From positions 186,001 to 250,000 of the forward strand of contig JAFAWQ010000043.1 of NCBI GenBank assembly GCA_019241645.1: a stretch of 64,000 nt of DNA, read 5' to 3'. Made by a program: the position numbers and the translations under genes. The stretch comes from Alphaproteobacteria bacterium. GTDB taxonomy: Bacteria; Pseudomonadota; Alphaproteobacteria; Micropepsales; Micropepsaceae. Positions 35,347 to 48,578 of the stretch are shown here, piece by piece. A model generated the notes under the pieces. That model saw only the letters and a program-made list of their open reading frames with translations, was not told the DNA's origin and did not search any database. Each line of letters opens with the position of its first letter. Position 1 is the first letter of the stretch.

Positions 35347-38067
35347 TTGAGCGAACAAGGACAACAACCAGCTCCCCCGGCTATACCCGGCACCGTCCCG
35401 ATTGCGATCGAGGAGGAGCTGCGCCGCTCATATCTCGACTATGCGATGAGCGTCATTGTGAGCCGTGCGCTGCCCGATGCGCGCGACGGCCTCAAGCCAG
35501 TGCATCGCCGCATCCTCTACTCGATGCACGAGAACGGCAACGATTGGAACAAGCCCTATCGCAAATCCGCGCGGATCGTCGGCGACGTGATTGGCAAATA
35601 CCATCCCCACGGCGACCAGGCGGTGTACGACGCGCTGGTGCGCATGGCGCAGGACTTTTCCATGCGTGCGCCGCTGATCGACGGCCAGGGCAATTTCGGT
35701 TCGGTCGACGGCGATAGCCCGGCGCAGATGCGCTACACTGAAGTCCGTCGCACCAAGATAGCGCACGCGCTCACAGAAGATCTCGACAAAGACACGGTCG
35801 AGTTCCGCGACAATTATGACGCCAGCGAGCGCGAGCCGGTGGTGTTCCCTGCACGCTTTCCCAATCTGCTGGTAAATGGCGCCAGCGGTATCGCCGTGGG
35901 CATGGCGACCAACGTGCCACCACATAATCTGGGCGAGGTGATCGATGCCTGCCTCGCCTATGTCGAGGATCCGTCTATCAATATGGAAGCGCTGACAGAG
36001 ATCGTGGCGGGGCCGGATTTTCCCACGGGCGCGCTGATCATCGGCAAGCAGGCGGCCCGTGGTGCCCTCGCCCGTGGCCGGGGCTCCATTCTGATGCGCG
36101 CAAAATGCCATGTGGAGGAAATCCGCAAGGACCGCGAAGCGATCATCGTCAGCGAACTGCCATATCAGGTGAACAAGGCGAAGCTGCAGGAGCGCATTGC
36201 GGAGCTGGTGCGCGACAAGCGGGTGGAAGGCATCAGTGACATCCGCGACGAAAGCGATCGGCACGGTATGCGGCTGGTGATCGAGCTGCGGCGCGATGCC
36301 TCGAGCGACGTCGTGCTAAACCAGCTCTACCGCTACTCCGAGCTGCAAACGACCTTCGGGGTCAACATGCTGGCCCTGAACGCCGGCCGTCCGGTCTTGA
36401 TGAATCTGAAGGATCTTATTGGGGCCTTCCTGACCTTCCGCGAGGAGGTGGTGACCCGCCGCACGCGGTTTGAGCTGCGCAAGGCGCGCGACCGGGCGCA
36501 TGTTCTGATCGGGCTGGCCATTGCGGTCGCCAACATCGACGAGGTGATTGCGCTGATCCGGGCAGCGCCGGATGCCGGCGCCGCGAAAGCCGAATTGATG
36601 GCGCGGGACTGGCCGGCGAAGGATGTCGCGCCGCTGGTGGCGCTGGTGGCCGATCCACGCCACAGCGTATCCGCCGATGGCACGATCCGGCTTTCGGAGG
36701 ACCAGGCGAAAGCTATTCTGGAAATTCGCTTGCAGCGTTTGACGGCGCTTGGCCGTGACGAGCTTGCCGACGAAGTGACGAAGCTTGGCGCTTCGATCGC
36801 CGAGTATCTCGATATCTTGCGCAGCCGCGTCCGCGTTCTGGCCATCGTGCGCAAGGAACTGGAGGACATTAAAGCGGAATTCCCTATGCCACGCCGCACC
36901 GAACTCATCGATGCGGACGTGGAAATTGAGGACGAGGCCCTCATCGAGCGCGAAGAAGTTGCAATTACGGTTACCCATGGGGGTTATATCAAACGCACGC
37001 CGATCGCCGACTATCGTGTGCAGGGTCGCGGCGGAAAAGGCCGCGTCGGGATGGCCACGCGCGAGGAAGATTTCGTCACCAGTATCTTCGTCGCCAACAC
37101 GCACGCACCACTCGTGTTTTTCTCGTCCACCGGCATGGCCTACAAGCTGAAGGTGTGGCGTCTGCCGGAAGCGCGCATTCAGGGCCGGGGTAAGGCCATG
37201 GTGAATCTTCTGCCGCTCTCACCGGGAGAGCGCATCGCCACGATCCTTCCATTGCCGGAAGATGAGTCGCAGTGGGAGAAGCTGAATGTCGTCTTCGCGA
37301 CGAAATCCGGCAGCGTGCGCCGCAACGAGCTGTCGGACTTCGTCAACATCAATCGTAACGGCAAAATCGCCATGAAGCTCGATGAAGGCGACGGCATTGT
37401 CGGCGTGCAAATCTGCACGGACCTGGACGATGTTCTGCTTACGACACGAGCAGGAAAATGCATCCGTTTTGCGCTTTCCGATCTGCGGGTCTTCGCCAGC
37501 CGCGCCTCCACTGGCGTGCGCGGCATCAAGCTCGCGAACGGGGATGAGATTGTGAGCCTGTCTCTCCTGCGTCACTCGGACGGGACGACGGCGGAAGCAC
37601 GTGCCTACCTGAAGCAGGCGAACGCTGCCCGTCGCGCCGCGACCGGGGAAGAGGAAGCATCCGTTGACGAAGTGGAGGATGGGGAGGATGGAGGAGAAGA
37701 GGCGACGCTATCGCCTGAGCGGTATGCCGAACTAGGCGCCCGCGAGCAATTCGTTCTCGCATTATCCGAGAGCGGATTCGGCAAGCGCACGTCGTCTTAC
37801 GAATACCGGGTCACAGGCCGGGGCGGTTCAGGGATCGTAGCCATGGGGATGGGCAGGAAAAACCATGCCATCGTGGCGGCCTTCCCGGTGGAAGAGAGCG
37901 ACGACCTCATGCTGATTTCCGACGGGGGACAAACCATCCGCGTTCCCGTTGCCGGTATCTCGGTCCAAGGCCGTGCCGCGCAGGGCGTCACTGTTTTCCG
38001 CGTGGAAGAAAACGAGCGTGTCGTTTCCGTCGAGCGTATCGAGGAAGCGGCCGAAGAAGGGGAATAG
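35347..38067 (+). CDS. gyrA: DNA gyrase subunit A
   Basis: The 906-residue protein starts with TTG (AAGGA 10 bases upstream). It carries the breakage-reunion domain with the catalytic tyrosine in AQMRYTEVR, and C-terminal beta-pinwheel repeats with the GyrA box as QGRGGKGR. With GyrB it introduces negative supercoils. In the quinolone-determining region the sequence is [15 protein letters not shown]: Gln91 stands where E. coli has Ser83, while the Asp87 equivalent is kept. An acidic, probably loose insert ([19 protein letters not shown]) interrupts the C-terminal domain near residue 760-780. It is followed 7 bases later by coaD. Confidence 0.97.
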   Translation: MSEQGQQPAPPAIPGTVPIAIEEELRRSYLDYAMSVIVSRALPDARDGLKPVHRRILYSMHENGNDWNKPYRKSARIVGDVIGKYHPHGDQAVYDALVRMAQDFSMRAPLIDGQGNFGSVDGDSPAQMRYTEVRRTKIAHALTEDLDKDTVEFRDNYDASEREPVVFPARFPNLLVNGASGIAVGMATNVPPHNLGEVIDACLAYVEDPSINMEALTEIVAGPDFPTGALIIGKQAARGALARGRGSILMRAKCHVEEIRKDREAIIVSELPYQVNKAKLQERIAELVRDKRVEGISDIRDESDRHGMRLVIELRRDASSDVVLNQLYRYSELQTTFGVNMLALNAGRPVLMNLKDLIGAFLTFREEVVTRRTRFELRKARDRAHVLIGLAIAVANIDEVIALIRAAPDAGAAKAELMARDWPAKDVAPLVALVADPRHSVSADGTIRLSEDQAKAILEIRLQRLTALGRDELADEVTKLGASIAEYLDILRSRVRVLAIVRKELEDIKAEFPMPRRTELIDADVEIEDEALIEREEVAITVTHGGYIKRTPIADYRVQGRGGKGRVGMATREEDFVTSIFVANTHAPLVFFSSTGMAYKLKVWRLPEARIQGRGKAMVNLLPLSPGERIATILPLPEDESQWEKLNVVFATKSGSVRRNELSDFVNINRNGKIAMKLDEGDGIVGVQICTDLDDVLLTTRAGKCIRFALSDLRVFASRASTGVRGIKLANGDEIVSLSLLRHSDGTTAEARAYLKQANAARRAATGEEEASVDEVEDGEDGGEEATLSPERYAELGAREQFVLALSESGFGKRTSSYEYRVTGRGGSGIVAMGMGRKNHAIVAAFPVEESDDLMLISDGGQTIRVPVAGISVQGRAAQGVTVFRVEENERVVSVERIEEAAEEGE

Positions 38068-38074
38068 TGCGGAC

Positions 38075-38587
38075 ATGAAAAGGCGCATCGGGCTTTACCC
38101 CGGCACGTTCGATCCGTTGACGCTCGGTCATATCGACATCATCGGCCGCGCCGTGAAGCTGGTAGATCATTTGGTTATCGGCGTGGCCACAAACCCGTCG
38201 AAAACACCGGTTTTTACCTTGCGAGAACGGCTTGATATCATCCGTCACGAAACTGTTCCGCTGGCGGGCGACGGCCGTGCCAGCATCGCGGTGGAGACTT
38301 TCGAGACCCTGCTCATCCAATTCGCCGAGCAAATCGGCGCGAGCGTGATCGTGCGAGGCCTGCGGGCGGTATCGGATTTCGAGTACGAGTTTCAGATGGT
38401 CGGAATGAATCAGCGGTTAAATCCGGAAATCGAGACCGTGTTTCTGATGGCCGATCCTCGGCATCAGGCGATCGCCTCGCGTCTGGTCAAGGAAATCGCC
38501 ATGCTGGGCGGCGACATCACGTCTTTCACCACACCGTATGTGGCCGAGCTTCTCATCAAGCGTTGCAACGAACTGAGGAACAAGTGA
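38075..38587 (+). CDS. coaD: Phosphopantetheine adenylyltransferase
   Basis: The 170-residue protein begins RIGLYPGTFDPLTLGHIDII, with the nucleotidyltransferase TxGH-type motif, and has VIVRGLRAVSDFEYEFQM, the CoaD signature block. It makes dephospho-CoA from 4'-phosphopantetheine and ATP, a step of coenzyme A synthesis. It starts 7 bases after gyrA, and its stop overlaps the next start codon (GTGA), so gyrA-coaD-ppi form one unit. Confidence 0.96.
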   Translation: MKRRIGLYPGTFDPLTLGHIDIIGRAVKLVDHLVIGVATNPSKTPVFTLRERLDIIRHETVPLAGDGRASIAVETFETLLIQFAEQIGASVIVRGLRAVSDFEYEFQMVGMNQRLNPEIETVFLMADPRHQAIASRLVKEIAMLGGDITSFTTPYVAELLIKRCNELRNK

Positions 38588-39063
38588 GCGATAAATCCGC
38601 AGATACAATCACATTGGAATTGAAAAACGGACCGGTAACAATAGCATTGCGACCGGATCTGGCACCCAACCATGTCGCGCGCATCAAGGAGTTGTCGGAT
38701 CGTGGTTTTTATGATGGCGTCCCCTTTCATCGCGTGATCCCCGGTTTCATGGCGCAGACGGGCGATCCCACCGGCACAGGCAGTGGAGGCTCCGACCTGC
38801 CAGATCTGAAAGCAGAATTCACGGGCGAAAAGCATGTCCGAGGAACTGTCTCGATGGCGCGCACCAACAATCCCAACAGCGCCAACAGCCAGTTTTTCAT
38901 CTGCCTCGGCGATGCGCCCTGGCTTGACCGCCAATACACGGTTTGGGGCCAAGTGGTATCGGGCATGGAGCACATAGATGCCATCAAGAAAGGCGGCGAG
39001 CACAACAACGGCGCCATTTCCGGCGAGCCCGACAAGATCTTGAAGATGCGCGCCCGACGCTGA
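38584..39063 (+). CDS. Cyclophilin-type peptidyl-prolyl cis-trans isomerase
   Basis: The 159-residue protein has the cyclophilin core FYDGVPFHRVIPGFMAQTGD, GTVSMARTNNPNSANSQFFI and LDRQYTVWGQVVSGME. The start is taken as GTG at 38584, which overlaps the coaD stop and has GAGGAA 7 bases upstream. No signal peptide is present, so this is a cytoplasmic PpiB-like folding helper. The DLPDLKAEF insertion after GSGGS is the alphaproteobacterial form. Confidence 0.93.
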   Translation: MSDKSADTITLELKNGPVTIALRPDLAPNHVARIKELSDRGFYDGVPFHRVIPGFMAQTGDPTGTGSGGSDLPDLKAEFTGEKHVRGTVSMARTNNPNSANSQFFICLGDAPWLDRQYTVWGQVVSGMEHIDAIKKGGEHNNGAISGEPDKILKMRARR

Positions 39064-39071
39064 GTCACCTA

Positions 39072-39773
39072 GTGTCGGTTACGGAATATGAGCGCAGCAC
39101 AACGCACAGCCGCAATCCGCTGGCGCAGCTCTCCCATCGCGCCCGCAGGAAAGAAGCGATACGTCTGATCCGCTGCTACCTGCCGGATACGGGCGCACTG
39201 CTCGACTTCGGCTGCGCGGGTGGCGAATTGCTTCGCGATGTGGGCCGGGCATGTCCATCCGCGAGGCTTTACGGCCTCGATCCCTTCTCGAGTCCCGGTG
39301 AGGGTTACCGCCATATACGGTCACCCGCCGATTGTGACGGGTTGGTCTTCGATGTCATTGCCGCATTCGAGGTACTGGAACACGTGAGCGAGGCGGCGAC
39401 AGCGGACTTCTTTTCTCTGGTCCGCAAACGTTTGGCGCCACGTGGCGTTTGCATCGTGAGCGCGCCGATCATGCTTGGCCCGGTCTTGTTGGCGAAGCTC
39501 GCGCACGCCCGGCTGGCCGGCGGAAGCGCGCTGCACTACTCAGCGCGCGAAAGCTTGCAGGCGGCATTCATGCTGCGAAGCCCGTTGCGTTTGCCGCCGA
39601 ACCGTGCCGGCACGCTGCGCCACAAGGGTTTCGACTGGCGTGCGAGCCGGGCTCTTATAGAGTCACAATTCAACATCGCGGTGGAAACGTTTACGCCGCT
39701 TCCATGGCTATGGTGGGGATTCAACAGCCAGTGGTTTTGTTTGTTCTACCCGAAGAATGCAAAGCACGGCTGA
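39072..39773 (+). CDS. Class I SAM-dependent methyltransferase
   Basis: The 233-residue reading starts at GTG 39072, just after the cyclophilin stop. It has a SAM-binding motif LLDFGCAGGELLRDVG and the later block AAFEVLEHVSEAATADFF, typical of methyltransferases of the UbiE/COQ5 fold found in glycan loci. The C-terminal part has LPWLWWGFNSQWFCLFY, a hydrophobic patch that may touch the membrane. Substrate unknown. The gene extends past the methyltransferase and its 3' end lies before the aminotransferase start, so the two may be cotranscribed and serve the same surface glycan. Confidence 0.8.
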   Translation: MSVTEYERSTTHSRNPLAQLSHRARRKEAIRLIRCYLPDTGALLDFGCAGGELLRDVGRACPSARLYGLDPFSSPGEGYRHIRSPADCDGLVFDVIAAFEVLEHVSEAATADFFSLVRKRLAPRGVCIVSAPIMLGPVLLAKLAHARLAGGSALHYSARESLQAAFMLRSPLRLPPNRAGTLRHKGFDWRASRALIESQFNIAVETFTPLPWLWWGFNSQWFCLFYPKNAKHG

Positions 39774-39864
39774 CGCATTCCGCAATATTTGGTGTCCGGC
39801 GGCGGGTTGTGGCGAACGACCGCTGTTTCTAGAAGGCGCCATCTCCAGATTCTCGAGGTTTTCC

Positions 39865-40998
39865 GTGGGCGCATCCATCCCGTTCATCGATTTACAGGCA
39901 CAACGCCAACGCATCGCGTCGGAAGTCGAGCGCGCGGTGAGTGCCGCGGTGGAAGGCGGCCAGTGGATCATGGGGCCGCAGGTGCGCGCGCTGGAGGAGC
40001 AGCTCGCGGAGTACGCGGGTGTAAAGCATTGCATAACCTGCGCCAACGGCACGGATGCCCTGATGATCGTGTTGCGCGCCTGGGATATCGGCCCCGGGGA
40101 CGCTGTTTTTGTGCCCGCTTTTACGTTCGCGGCTTCCGCAGAAGTGGTGGCACTCGTGGGAGCCACTCCCGTGTTTGTCGATGTGTTGGACGACACCTAC
40201 AACATCGATCCGCGCAGTCTCGACGCGGCCATTGCCATGGTGCAGCGCGAGGGGAAGCTAAAGGCGCGTGCGGTCATGCCGGTCGATTTGTTCGGACGGG
40301 CCGCCGATTACCGCGCCATCGAACCGATCGCTGCGCAGGCGAATCTGAAGCTGCTGGTCGATACTGCGCAAGCTTTCGGCGCCACGCTGGATGGCCGTCA
40401 AACCGCCTCCATCGGCGACGCCGCGGGCACGAGCTTCTTTCCCGCAAAGCCGTTAGGATGTTACGGCGACGGTGGCGCGACATTCACCAACGACAGCGGG
40501 CTGGCAGAATTGCTGCGCTCCATACGCGTCCATGGACAGGGTTCTGACAAATATGAGAACGTTCGTATCGGCGTGAACTCGCGGCTGGATACCATTCAGG
40601 CCGCGATTCTCATCGAGAAACTGAAGATATTTCCGCAAGAACTCGAAATGCGGGAACGCGTGGCGCTTCGCTACACTGAAGCCTTCCGCTGTTCCAATCG
40701 CGTGCGCCCTCCGCATAGCAAGGAAGGAATGCAATCCACCTGGGCCCAATATACAATCCAAGTACCGGACAGGGATGCCCTCGCGGCCGATCTGAAAGCC
40801 AAGGGGATTCCCACGGCAATCTACTATCCGACGCCACTGTCTCATCAAAGAGGCTATGCGCATTTCCCCGGCGCGGGCACGCCGGTAAGCGACCGCATTT
40901 CGAAGCACGTCCTCAGCTTGCCGATGCATCCCTATCTGGACGAGGCGACGCAGGACCGCGTCATCGCAGCGGTGCTGGAGAGCGTGGGGGCCGCATAG
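39865..40998 (+). CDS. wbpE: DegT/DnrJ/EryC1/StrS aminotransferase, WbpE type
   Basis: The 377-residue protein starts at GTG 39865 with GAGG 7 bases upstream, giving GASIPFIDLQAQRQRI. PLP-enzyme blocks are present: HCITCANGTDALMIVLRA, FVPAFTFAASAEVVALVGAT, LVDTAQAFGA and the lysine in TSFFPAKPLGCYGDGGA. This family aminates 3- or 4-keto UDP/dTDP sugars. The N terminus FIDLQAQ and the pathway neighbours WbpA, B, D and I types at 1.9-15.4 kb point to UDP-3-keto-GlcNAcA 3-amination (WbpE). It sits apart from them, between the cyclophilin/methyltransferase genes and queA. The substrate is inferred. Confidence 0.85.
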   Translation: MGASIPFIDLQAQRQRIASEVERAVSAAVEGGQWIMGPQVRALEEQLAEYAGVKHCITCANGTDALMIVLRAWDIGPGDAVFVPAFTFAASAEVVALVGATPVFVDVLDDTYNIDPRSLDAAIAMVQREGKLKARAVMPVDLFGRAADYRAIEPIAAQANLKLLVDTAQAFGATLDGRQTASIGDAAGTSFFPAKPLGCYGDGGATFTNDSGLAELLRSIRVHGQGSDKYENVRIGVNSRLDTIQAAILIEKLKIFPQELEMRERVALRYTEAFRCSNRVRPPHSKEGMQSTWAQYTIQVPDRDALAADLKAKGIPTAIYYPTPLSHQRGYAHFPGAGTPVSDRISKHVLSLPMHPYLDEATQDRVIAAVLESVGAA

Positions 40999-41039
40999 CG
41001 GTTGTTAGAACTGCGGATTTCTGGTTCTTGGCGCCCATA

Positions 41040-42095
41040 ATGGACGTCAGTCTCTTCGATTTCGAATTGCCGGCAGAATTGATTGCGCTAAGGCCGGCGG
41101 TCCCGCGCGATTCCGCGCGGATGCTGGTCGTGCATCGCGATGGACAGCTTGAACACGCAGTTGTTCGCAACCTGCCGGACTGTCTCCGTAGCGGCGACCT
41201 TGTCGTCGTCAACGACACGAAGGTGATCCCTTCCCGCCTGCGTGGCCGTCGCTTCCGACGCGCTGGCGATGAAGGCAATGGCGCGAAGATTGAGCTGATG
41301 CTGCACAAGCGCATAGGATCGGATCGCTTCCTTGCCTTCGCGCGGCCTGCAAAAAAGCTAATTGCCGGCGATCGTCTGCAATTGGGCGAAGCTTTGTCGG
41401 CGTCTGTCATTGAACGGAGAACCGCCGGTGAAGTGGAGGTGAAATTCGATTCCGCGGGCGTTGAGTTGGACTCGGCCATTCTGGCGCATGGCGAGATGCC
41501 GCTGCCGCCATACATTGCGGGAAGACGCAAAGCAGACGCCCGAGATGTTCTTGACTATCAGACCACGTTCGCCGCGCATGAAGGTTCGGCCGCCGCCCCG
41601 ACCGCAGGCCTGCATTTCACCCCGGAGCTTCTCGCCGCCCTTACCCAAAAAGGCATCGCGCGAGAAAACGTCACGCTACACGTCGGCGCCGGCACCTTTC
41701 TGCCAGTCACCGCTAAGGACACCGCGCAGCATCGCATGCATGCCGAAGCGGCGACACTCTCGGACGATACCGCGGCGCGCCTAAACGCCGTGCGCGGCCA
41801 GGGCGGCCAGATCGTAGCGGTCGGAACGACAAGCTTGCGAACGCTGGAAACAGCCGCTGCAGACAACCGTATATTTGCACCATTCGCAGGCGAGACCTCC
41901 CTGTTTGTCACGCCGGGATATCAGTTCAAATCGGCGGACATCTTGCTCACCAATTTTCATCTCCCCCGCTCGACACTCTTCATGCTGGTCTGCGCATTCT
42001 CCGGCATCGAGACCATGAAGCGCGCCTATGCGGAAGCCATCCGGAAGAGGTATCGCTTCTACTCATACGGCGATGCTTGTCTGCTGTTCCGATGA
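41040..42095 (+). CDS. queA: S-adenosylmethionine:tRNA ribosyltransferase-isomerase
   Basis: The 351-residue protein begins [19 protein letters not shown] and has [26 protein letters not shown] and [19 protein letters not shown], standard QueA blocks. It makes epoxyqueuosine on tRNA from preQ1. ATG 41040 is the family start; an upstream in-frame TTG at 41028 is rejected. Its stop overlaps the tgt start as ATGA, so the two queuosine genes are translationally coupled. Confidence 0.96.
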   Translation: MDVSLFDFELPAELIALRPAVPRDSARMLVVHRDGQLEHAVVRNLPDCLRSGDLVVVNDTKVIPSRLRGRRFRRAGDEGNGAKIELMLHKRIGSDRFLAFARPAKKLIAGDRLQLGEALSASVIERRTAGEVEVKFDSAGVELDSAILAHGEMPLPPYIAGRRKADARDVLDYQTTFAAHEGSAAAPTAGLHFTPELLAALTQKGIARENVTLHVGAGTFLPVTAKDTAQHRMHAEAATLSDDTAARLNAVRGQGGQIVAVGTTSLRTLETAAADNRIFAPFAGETSLFVTPGYQFKSADILLTNFHLPRSTLFMLVCAFSGIETMKRAYAEAIRKRYRFYSYGDACLLFR

Positions 42096-43225
42096 CCGAC
42101 GCCTTTTCCTTCACGCTTCGCGCAACAGACGGCGTAGCCCGCGCGGGCATCGTCCATACGCCGCGCGGCGACATACAAACGCCCGCCTTCATGCCGGTCG
42201 GCACCGCGGCGACGGTCAAGGCCATGCTGCCGGAAAGCGTTCGGGAAACCGGCGCGGAGATCATTCTCGGCAACACCTACCATCTCATGTTGCGGCCGGG
42301 CGCGGAGCGCATTGCGCGGCTCGGCGGCTTGCACAAATTCATGGCATGGAGCGGCCCCATCCTCACGGACTCCGGCGGCTTCCAGGTTATGTCGCTCGCC
42401 AAGTTGCGCAAGATCACGGATGAGGGCGTTGAATTCCGGTCGCACATTGACGGTTCGCGGGAGTTTCTGTCGCCTGAGCGGGCGATGGACATCCAACGCT
42501 TGCTCGGTTCGGACATTCAAATGGTGTTGGACGAGTGCCCCTCCTTCGGGGCATTGGAAGCGGAAATCGAAAAATCGCTGGCGCTATCGTTGCGGTGGGC
42601 GGCGCGCTCCAAAGCGGCATTCGGCCAGCAGCCCACCCGCGCCTGCTTCGGCATCGTGCAGGGCGGCGTCTTCCCCCGTTTGCGCCAGCGCTCGGTGGAA
42701 GCCATGACGGAAATCGGCTTCGATGGGTATGCGGTGGGCGGTCTCGCCGTGGGCGAAGGACAGCCGGCGATGTTCGACGTGCTGGAGGCGACCACGCCGC
42801 TCCTTCCCGCCAATCGCCCGCGCTACCTGATGGGAGTCGGCAAGCCGGACGACATTCTCGGTGCCGTGCTGCGTGGCATCGATATGTTCGATTGCGTGCT
42901 GCCGACGCGCTCCGGACGCAACGGCCAGGCATTCACGCGGAGCGGCACGCTCAATCTGCGCAATGCGCGGCACGCCGACGATCCGGCACCGCTCGATACA
43001 GAGTGCCGTTGTCCAGCGTGCCGGAAATTCAGCCGCGCCTATTTGCACCATGTGGTCAAGGCGAACGAGATCGTCGCCTCCATGCTGCTCACTTGGCACA
43101 ATCTCACCTATTACCAGGACCTGATGCGAGATTTGCGCGCTGCCGCTGCGACTGGAGCGGTGCAGGCTTTCGCGCGGGAATGCGCGCGCAGCTGGTCGGC
43201 GGAACCCGTCTCCGAGGCGCATTGA
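42092..43225 (+). CDS. tgt: Queuine/preQ1 tRNA-ribosyltransferase
   Basis: The 377-residue protein has the catalytic aspartate block [21 protein letters not shown], and the zinc site [22 protein letters not shown]. It swaps guanine-34 for preQ1 in GU(N) anticodon tRNAs, the step before QueA. The ATG at 42092 overlaps the queA stop. Its stop codon overlaps the -35 element of the tRNA-Lys promoter. Confidence 0.97.
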   Translation: MTDAFSFTLRATDGVARAGIVHTPRGDIQTPAFMPVGTAATVKAMLPESVRETGAEIILGNTYHLMLRPGAERIARLGGLHKFMAWSGPILTDSGGFQVMSLAKLRKITDEGVEFRSHIDGSREFLSPERAMDIQRLLGSDIQMVLDECPSFGALEAEIEKSLALSLRWAARSKAAFGQQPTRACFGIVQGGVFPRLRQRSVEAMTEIGFDGYAVGGLAVGEGQPAMFDVLEATTPLLPANRPRYLMGVGKPDDILGAVLRGIDMFDCVLPTRSGRNGQAFTRSGTLNLRNARHADDPAPLDTECRCPACRKFSRAYLHHVVKANEIVASMLLTWHNLTYYQDLMRDLRAAAATGAVQAFARECARSWSAEPVSEAH

Positions 43226-43250
43226 CCGGGCGAGGGTGGATACCTATGGT
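43222..43250 (+). promoter_or_regulatory. Probable promoter of tRNA-Lys
   Basis: TTGACC (43222-43227) and TATGGT (43245-43250) are 17 bases apart, and the tRNA starts 16 bases after the -10. The -35 lies across the tgt stop codon. Confidence 0.6.
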
Positions 43251-43265
43251 CCGCGCGCCCTTGGA

Positions 43266-43340
43266 GAGCCCGTAGCTCAGGGGTAGAGCATCTGACTTTT
43301 AATCAGAGGGTCGATGGTTCGATCCCATCCGGGCTCACCA
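43266..43340 (+). tRNA. tRNA-Lys (anticodon UUU)
   Basis: The 75-base gene folds as a tRNA: acceptor arms GAGCCCG/CGGGCTC, anticodon stem TCTGA/TCAGA around loop CTTTTAA with anticodon TTT at 43298-43300, and TTCGATC in the T loop. The 3' CCA is encoded. Lys-UUU is standard. No terminator with a T-run is obvious after it; the next gene converges from the other strand. Confidence 0.97.
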
Positions 43341-43358
43341 AATTCAGCAGTGCCGGAA

Positions 43359-44741
43359 TCAACCTACCCCGTACCGCGCGGGCCAGCCTGCGGCATCTCC
43401 GCCAAATGTTTCGGCGCTGGCCAGAAGTTCCTCCCGGAAATGCTCAACCAGAACGCGTCTGGCCGTTTCCGTCATCACCAGCTTATCGCTGTTTGCCTTT
43501 TTGTTTTCTGCAGGCACAAACTTGGCGTCGTACCTGTCGGGATTGGCGCCCAGGAAAAGCACGATATCGCGCAAGAATTGCCCCTGGTTGCGGACAAGTT
43601 CGTCGAACATGAAACATCCCACCTTTAGATTCGGGGCATGTATTCGCCATTGCCGGTATATTTCAGTTGCGAACGACTCTTTTCTCAGCCTCTCATTCTT
43701 CGCTAGGTACTTTGCAAAGGCCGTGGCACTGTCCAGCAGCGTCGTGTCGAACGCATTTTGGCGAGCCCACATCGAAAGCCTGGACCAAGCCCGTTCAATG
43801 GGTTCGCGAACCAGGAGGATCAACTTGGTCTGTGGAAGCGCGCTCGCAATTCCGTCGATCGCCTCGGGTTCCAGATATCCATATCCTGGGGTGATGTCGC
43901 CGGACAGAGCATCCTCCTTATGGCGAAAAAGAGAGGCGTAGCTTGCGAGATCCGAGGGGTTACCGATCGAGGCGGCCGCCTCTTCCAGAAAACAGATGTC
44001 CCGCAGATCGTTTTCCCGCCGGTTGGACCAGGAAGACAGCAGGTGCGCGTCGCTGTTCTTCAGCACGCTAAGCCGTTTCTGCGCATGTTCCCTGAGTGTG
44101 GGACTGCCACGTCTAAGGTAACCGAACTCCTTTACGGGAGGCATCCAGAAGTCCGGATTGAACTTCAGCTGGTCGAATAGCCAGCCGGTGCCGGCACGCG
44201 CCATGCCAATGCCCAGGAAATCCGGTCCGTGAAGCGGGTTAGCGAGTGTTGTCCATGCGCTTGCCGTATGCAGAAATCTGAACGTACGCTGGTCACGGTT
44301 CTCGGATTCGTTCGCGCGGCGCCGCATGGTCTCGATCTCCTTGCGAGCATGAGCGATTGTCGGATCGAGCGTGAGCGCGTAACGATAGTAGGCAAACGCC
44401 GCGGCCATGCGGCCGGTTTTTCTCAGCAAATTTCCAAATTGCAGATAGCCCTCGGGATCTTGCGGATTCAGTTGAAGAGCTCTTCGGTATGCCCGTTCCG
44501 CTCCGGAATGATCGCGGGATTCCTTGGCGGCGTGCCCCAGCTGGATCCAGATGTGCTGGAGGTCCGGGTCGATGCGAAGGGCCTGCTCATAGCTGGCGCG
44601 CGCCTCGGCCCACTTCCGCAAGTCGCGAGCCGCATCGGCCTTTGCGATGAAATCCGCTGCCGTCGCTGGAGCGGCAACGTTTGCCTGGGCCGCCGGCTCT
44701 TCAACCGGCAAGTGCGTTCTCGTCTTCCACTTGAATATCAT
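43359..44741 (-). CDS. TPR-sulfotransferase
   Basis: The 460-residue protein has three or so TPR repeats near residues 30-135 (ARASYEQALRIDPD, AERAYRRALQLNPQDPEGYL, AFAYYRYALTLDP) followed by a sulfotransferase domain. The 5'-phosphosulfate loop reads GIGMARAGTGW (~178-188) and the 3'-phosphate block LLVREPIERAW (~309-319), so PAPS is the likely sulfate donor. Acceptor unknown. ATG 44741 is chosen (MIFKWKTRT); it lies 10 bases after the MFS permease stop, in the run serS-permease-sulfotransferase. The catalytic region is less classical than that of the second sulfotransferase at 57.7 kb, so activity is likely but not certain. Confidence 0.82.
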   Translation of the reverse strand: MIFKWKTRTHLPVEEPAAQANVAAPATAADFIAKADAARDLRKWAEARASYEQALRIDPDLQHIWIQLGHAAKESRDHSGAERAYRRALQLNPQDPEGYLQFGNLLRKTGRMAAAFAYYRYALTLDPTIAHARKEIETMRRRANESENRDQRTFRFLHTASAWTTLANPLHGPDFLGIGMARAGTGWLFDQLKFNPDFWMPPVKEFGYLRRGSPTLREHAQKRLSVLKNSDAHLLSSWSNRRENDLRDICFLEEAAASIGNPSDLASYASLFRHKEDALSGDITPGYGYLEPEAIDGIASALPQTKLILLVREPIERAWSRLSMWARQNAFDTTLLDSATAFAKYLAKNERLRKESFATEIYRQWRIHAPNLKVGCFMFDELVRNQGQFLRDIVLFLGANPDRYDAKFVPAENKKANSDKLVMTETARRVLVEHFREELLASAETFGGDAAGWPARYGVG

Positions 44742-44751
44742 CAGTGGTTCT

Positions 44752-47543
<2,792 letters not shown>

Positions 47544-47592
47544 TCATGGCACAGGCCCGTTACCGCGGTCAAAACGACGATCCGGCCGAGCT

Positions 47593-48522
47593 TCAGCGTA
47601 GATATTCGTTCCCCAATACCCGTTTCGCCGACCGGCGCGCCGCGGGACTGCGATGTGGATGATCGTGAATGTGAGCCCCGAACATTCGGTCGATCCACTG
47701 CGTGCGCTGGAAGATGCGCCGCGAGCGCAGCAGCGTAAACGGCGCGATCTTGCGATGCGCCTGCTCCGCGTTGAACTCATTCACGGCGAGCAATTCGCCC
47801 GTCCACGGATTGGAGCCATCCACGCCGATGTCGTCCAGATACACCGGAACCAGCGGCAGATAGGCAGACGCATTCCCGCCGGTCAGAATTTCCAGGCTGG
47901 TGCGCGCGGAAGAATAATAATCCACGTCGACGGCCACGAATCCGAGCGGCGCTTCCGCGGTTAGCCGCGCCGCAAATGCCGGCACCGTTTCCCTCGTGTC
48001 GCCGATGATGAGCTCTGCAAACGGCGGCAGCGCCGCACGCAGCTTCGCCACATCCATGGGGAAATCGCCCTGCTGAAAGTGCTCCGGCAGGTCGCGGTAG
48101 TCGATCGCCGGCGGCATGCCGCGGCCCGTATCGAAGCCCACCACTCGAATGCTGATGCCCGTCGCCGCCGTGGTGCGCTCGGCAATCCGGCAAAGATTAA
48201 GCAATCCGGCGCCACCCGCCACGCCCAATTCGACGACAGTGATCTCCCGATAACCGTATTTCTTTGCCGCATCCGCCGCGTAGAGGACCGGGAAGGCATA
48301 TTGCTGCCGCACCACCAGGTCCCACGCCACCTTGGCGCGATAGCTGCCGAAGAGCGCAACGAAGACGGAGAGCAGGTTCAGGTGCAGCGGCTCGGCCAGC
48401 CGCTCCACGAGGATTTTCTGCCATTTGCCTGGCTGCCGCAGCCGCTTCAGAACATAGGCGAAGTTTGCGCCCACGCGTGCGGCGGGTATAGCGGGAGAAT
48501 TTGAGACAAGCTGGTCGCTCAC
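47593..48522 (-). CDS. SAM methyltransferase-like protein
   Basis: The 309-residue protein starts with GTG (MSDQLVSNS) and has VVELGVAGGAGLLNLCRIAE, a possible SAM site, followed by VVGFDTGRGMPPA and, later, GFVAVDVDYYSSARTSLEIL. This order resembles methyltransferases of the TylF/CmcI type. There is no signal peptide. Substrate unknown, and SAM use is not proven. It lies 56 bases after the caspase-like gene on the same strand. Confidence 0.65.
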   Translation of the reverse strand: MSDQLVSNSPAIPAARVGANFAYVLKRLRQPGKWQKILVERLAEPLHLNLLSVFVALFGSYRAKVAWDLVVRQQYAFPVLYAADAAKKYGYREITVVELGVAGGAGLLNLCRIAERTTAATGISIRVVGFDTGRGMPPAIDYRDLPEHFQQGDFPMDVAKLRAALPPFAELIIGDTRETVPAFAARLTAEAPLGFVAVDVDYYSSARTSLEILTGGNASAYLPLVPVYLDDIGVDGSNPWTGELLAVNEFNAEQAHRKIAPFTLLRSRRIFQRTQWIDRMFGAHIHDHPHRSPAARRSAKRVLGNEYLR

Positions 48523-48578
48523 GCCCTAGTCCGTGCAAGGGCCATGCCCTTATCCGCGCCTCGGCAAGATACCGGCCT

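Noticed and set aside
41028-41039. TTG start for queA
   Set aside because: The family start follows the ATG at 41040, and no ribosome site supports the extra four codons.
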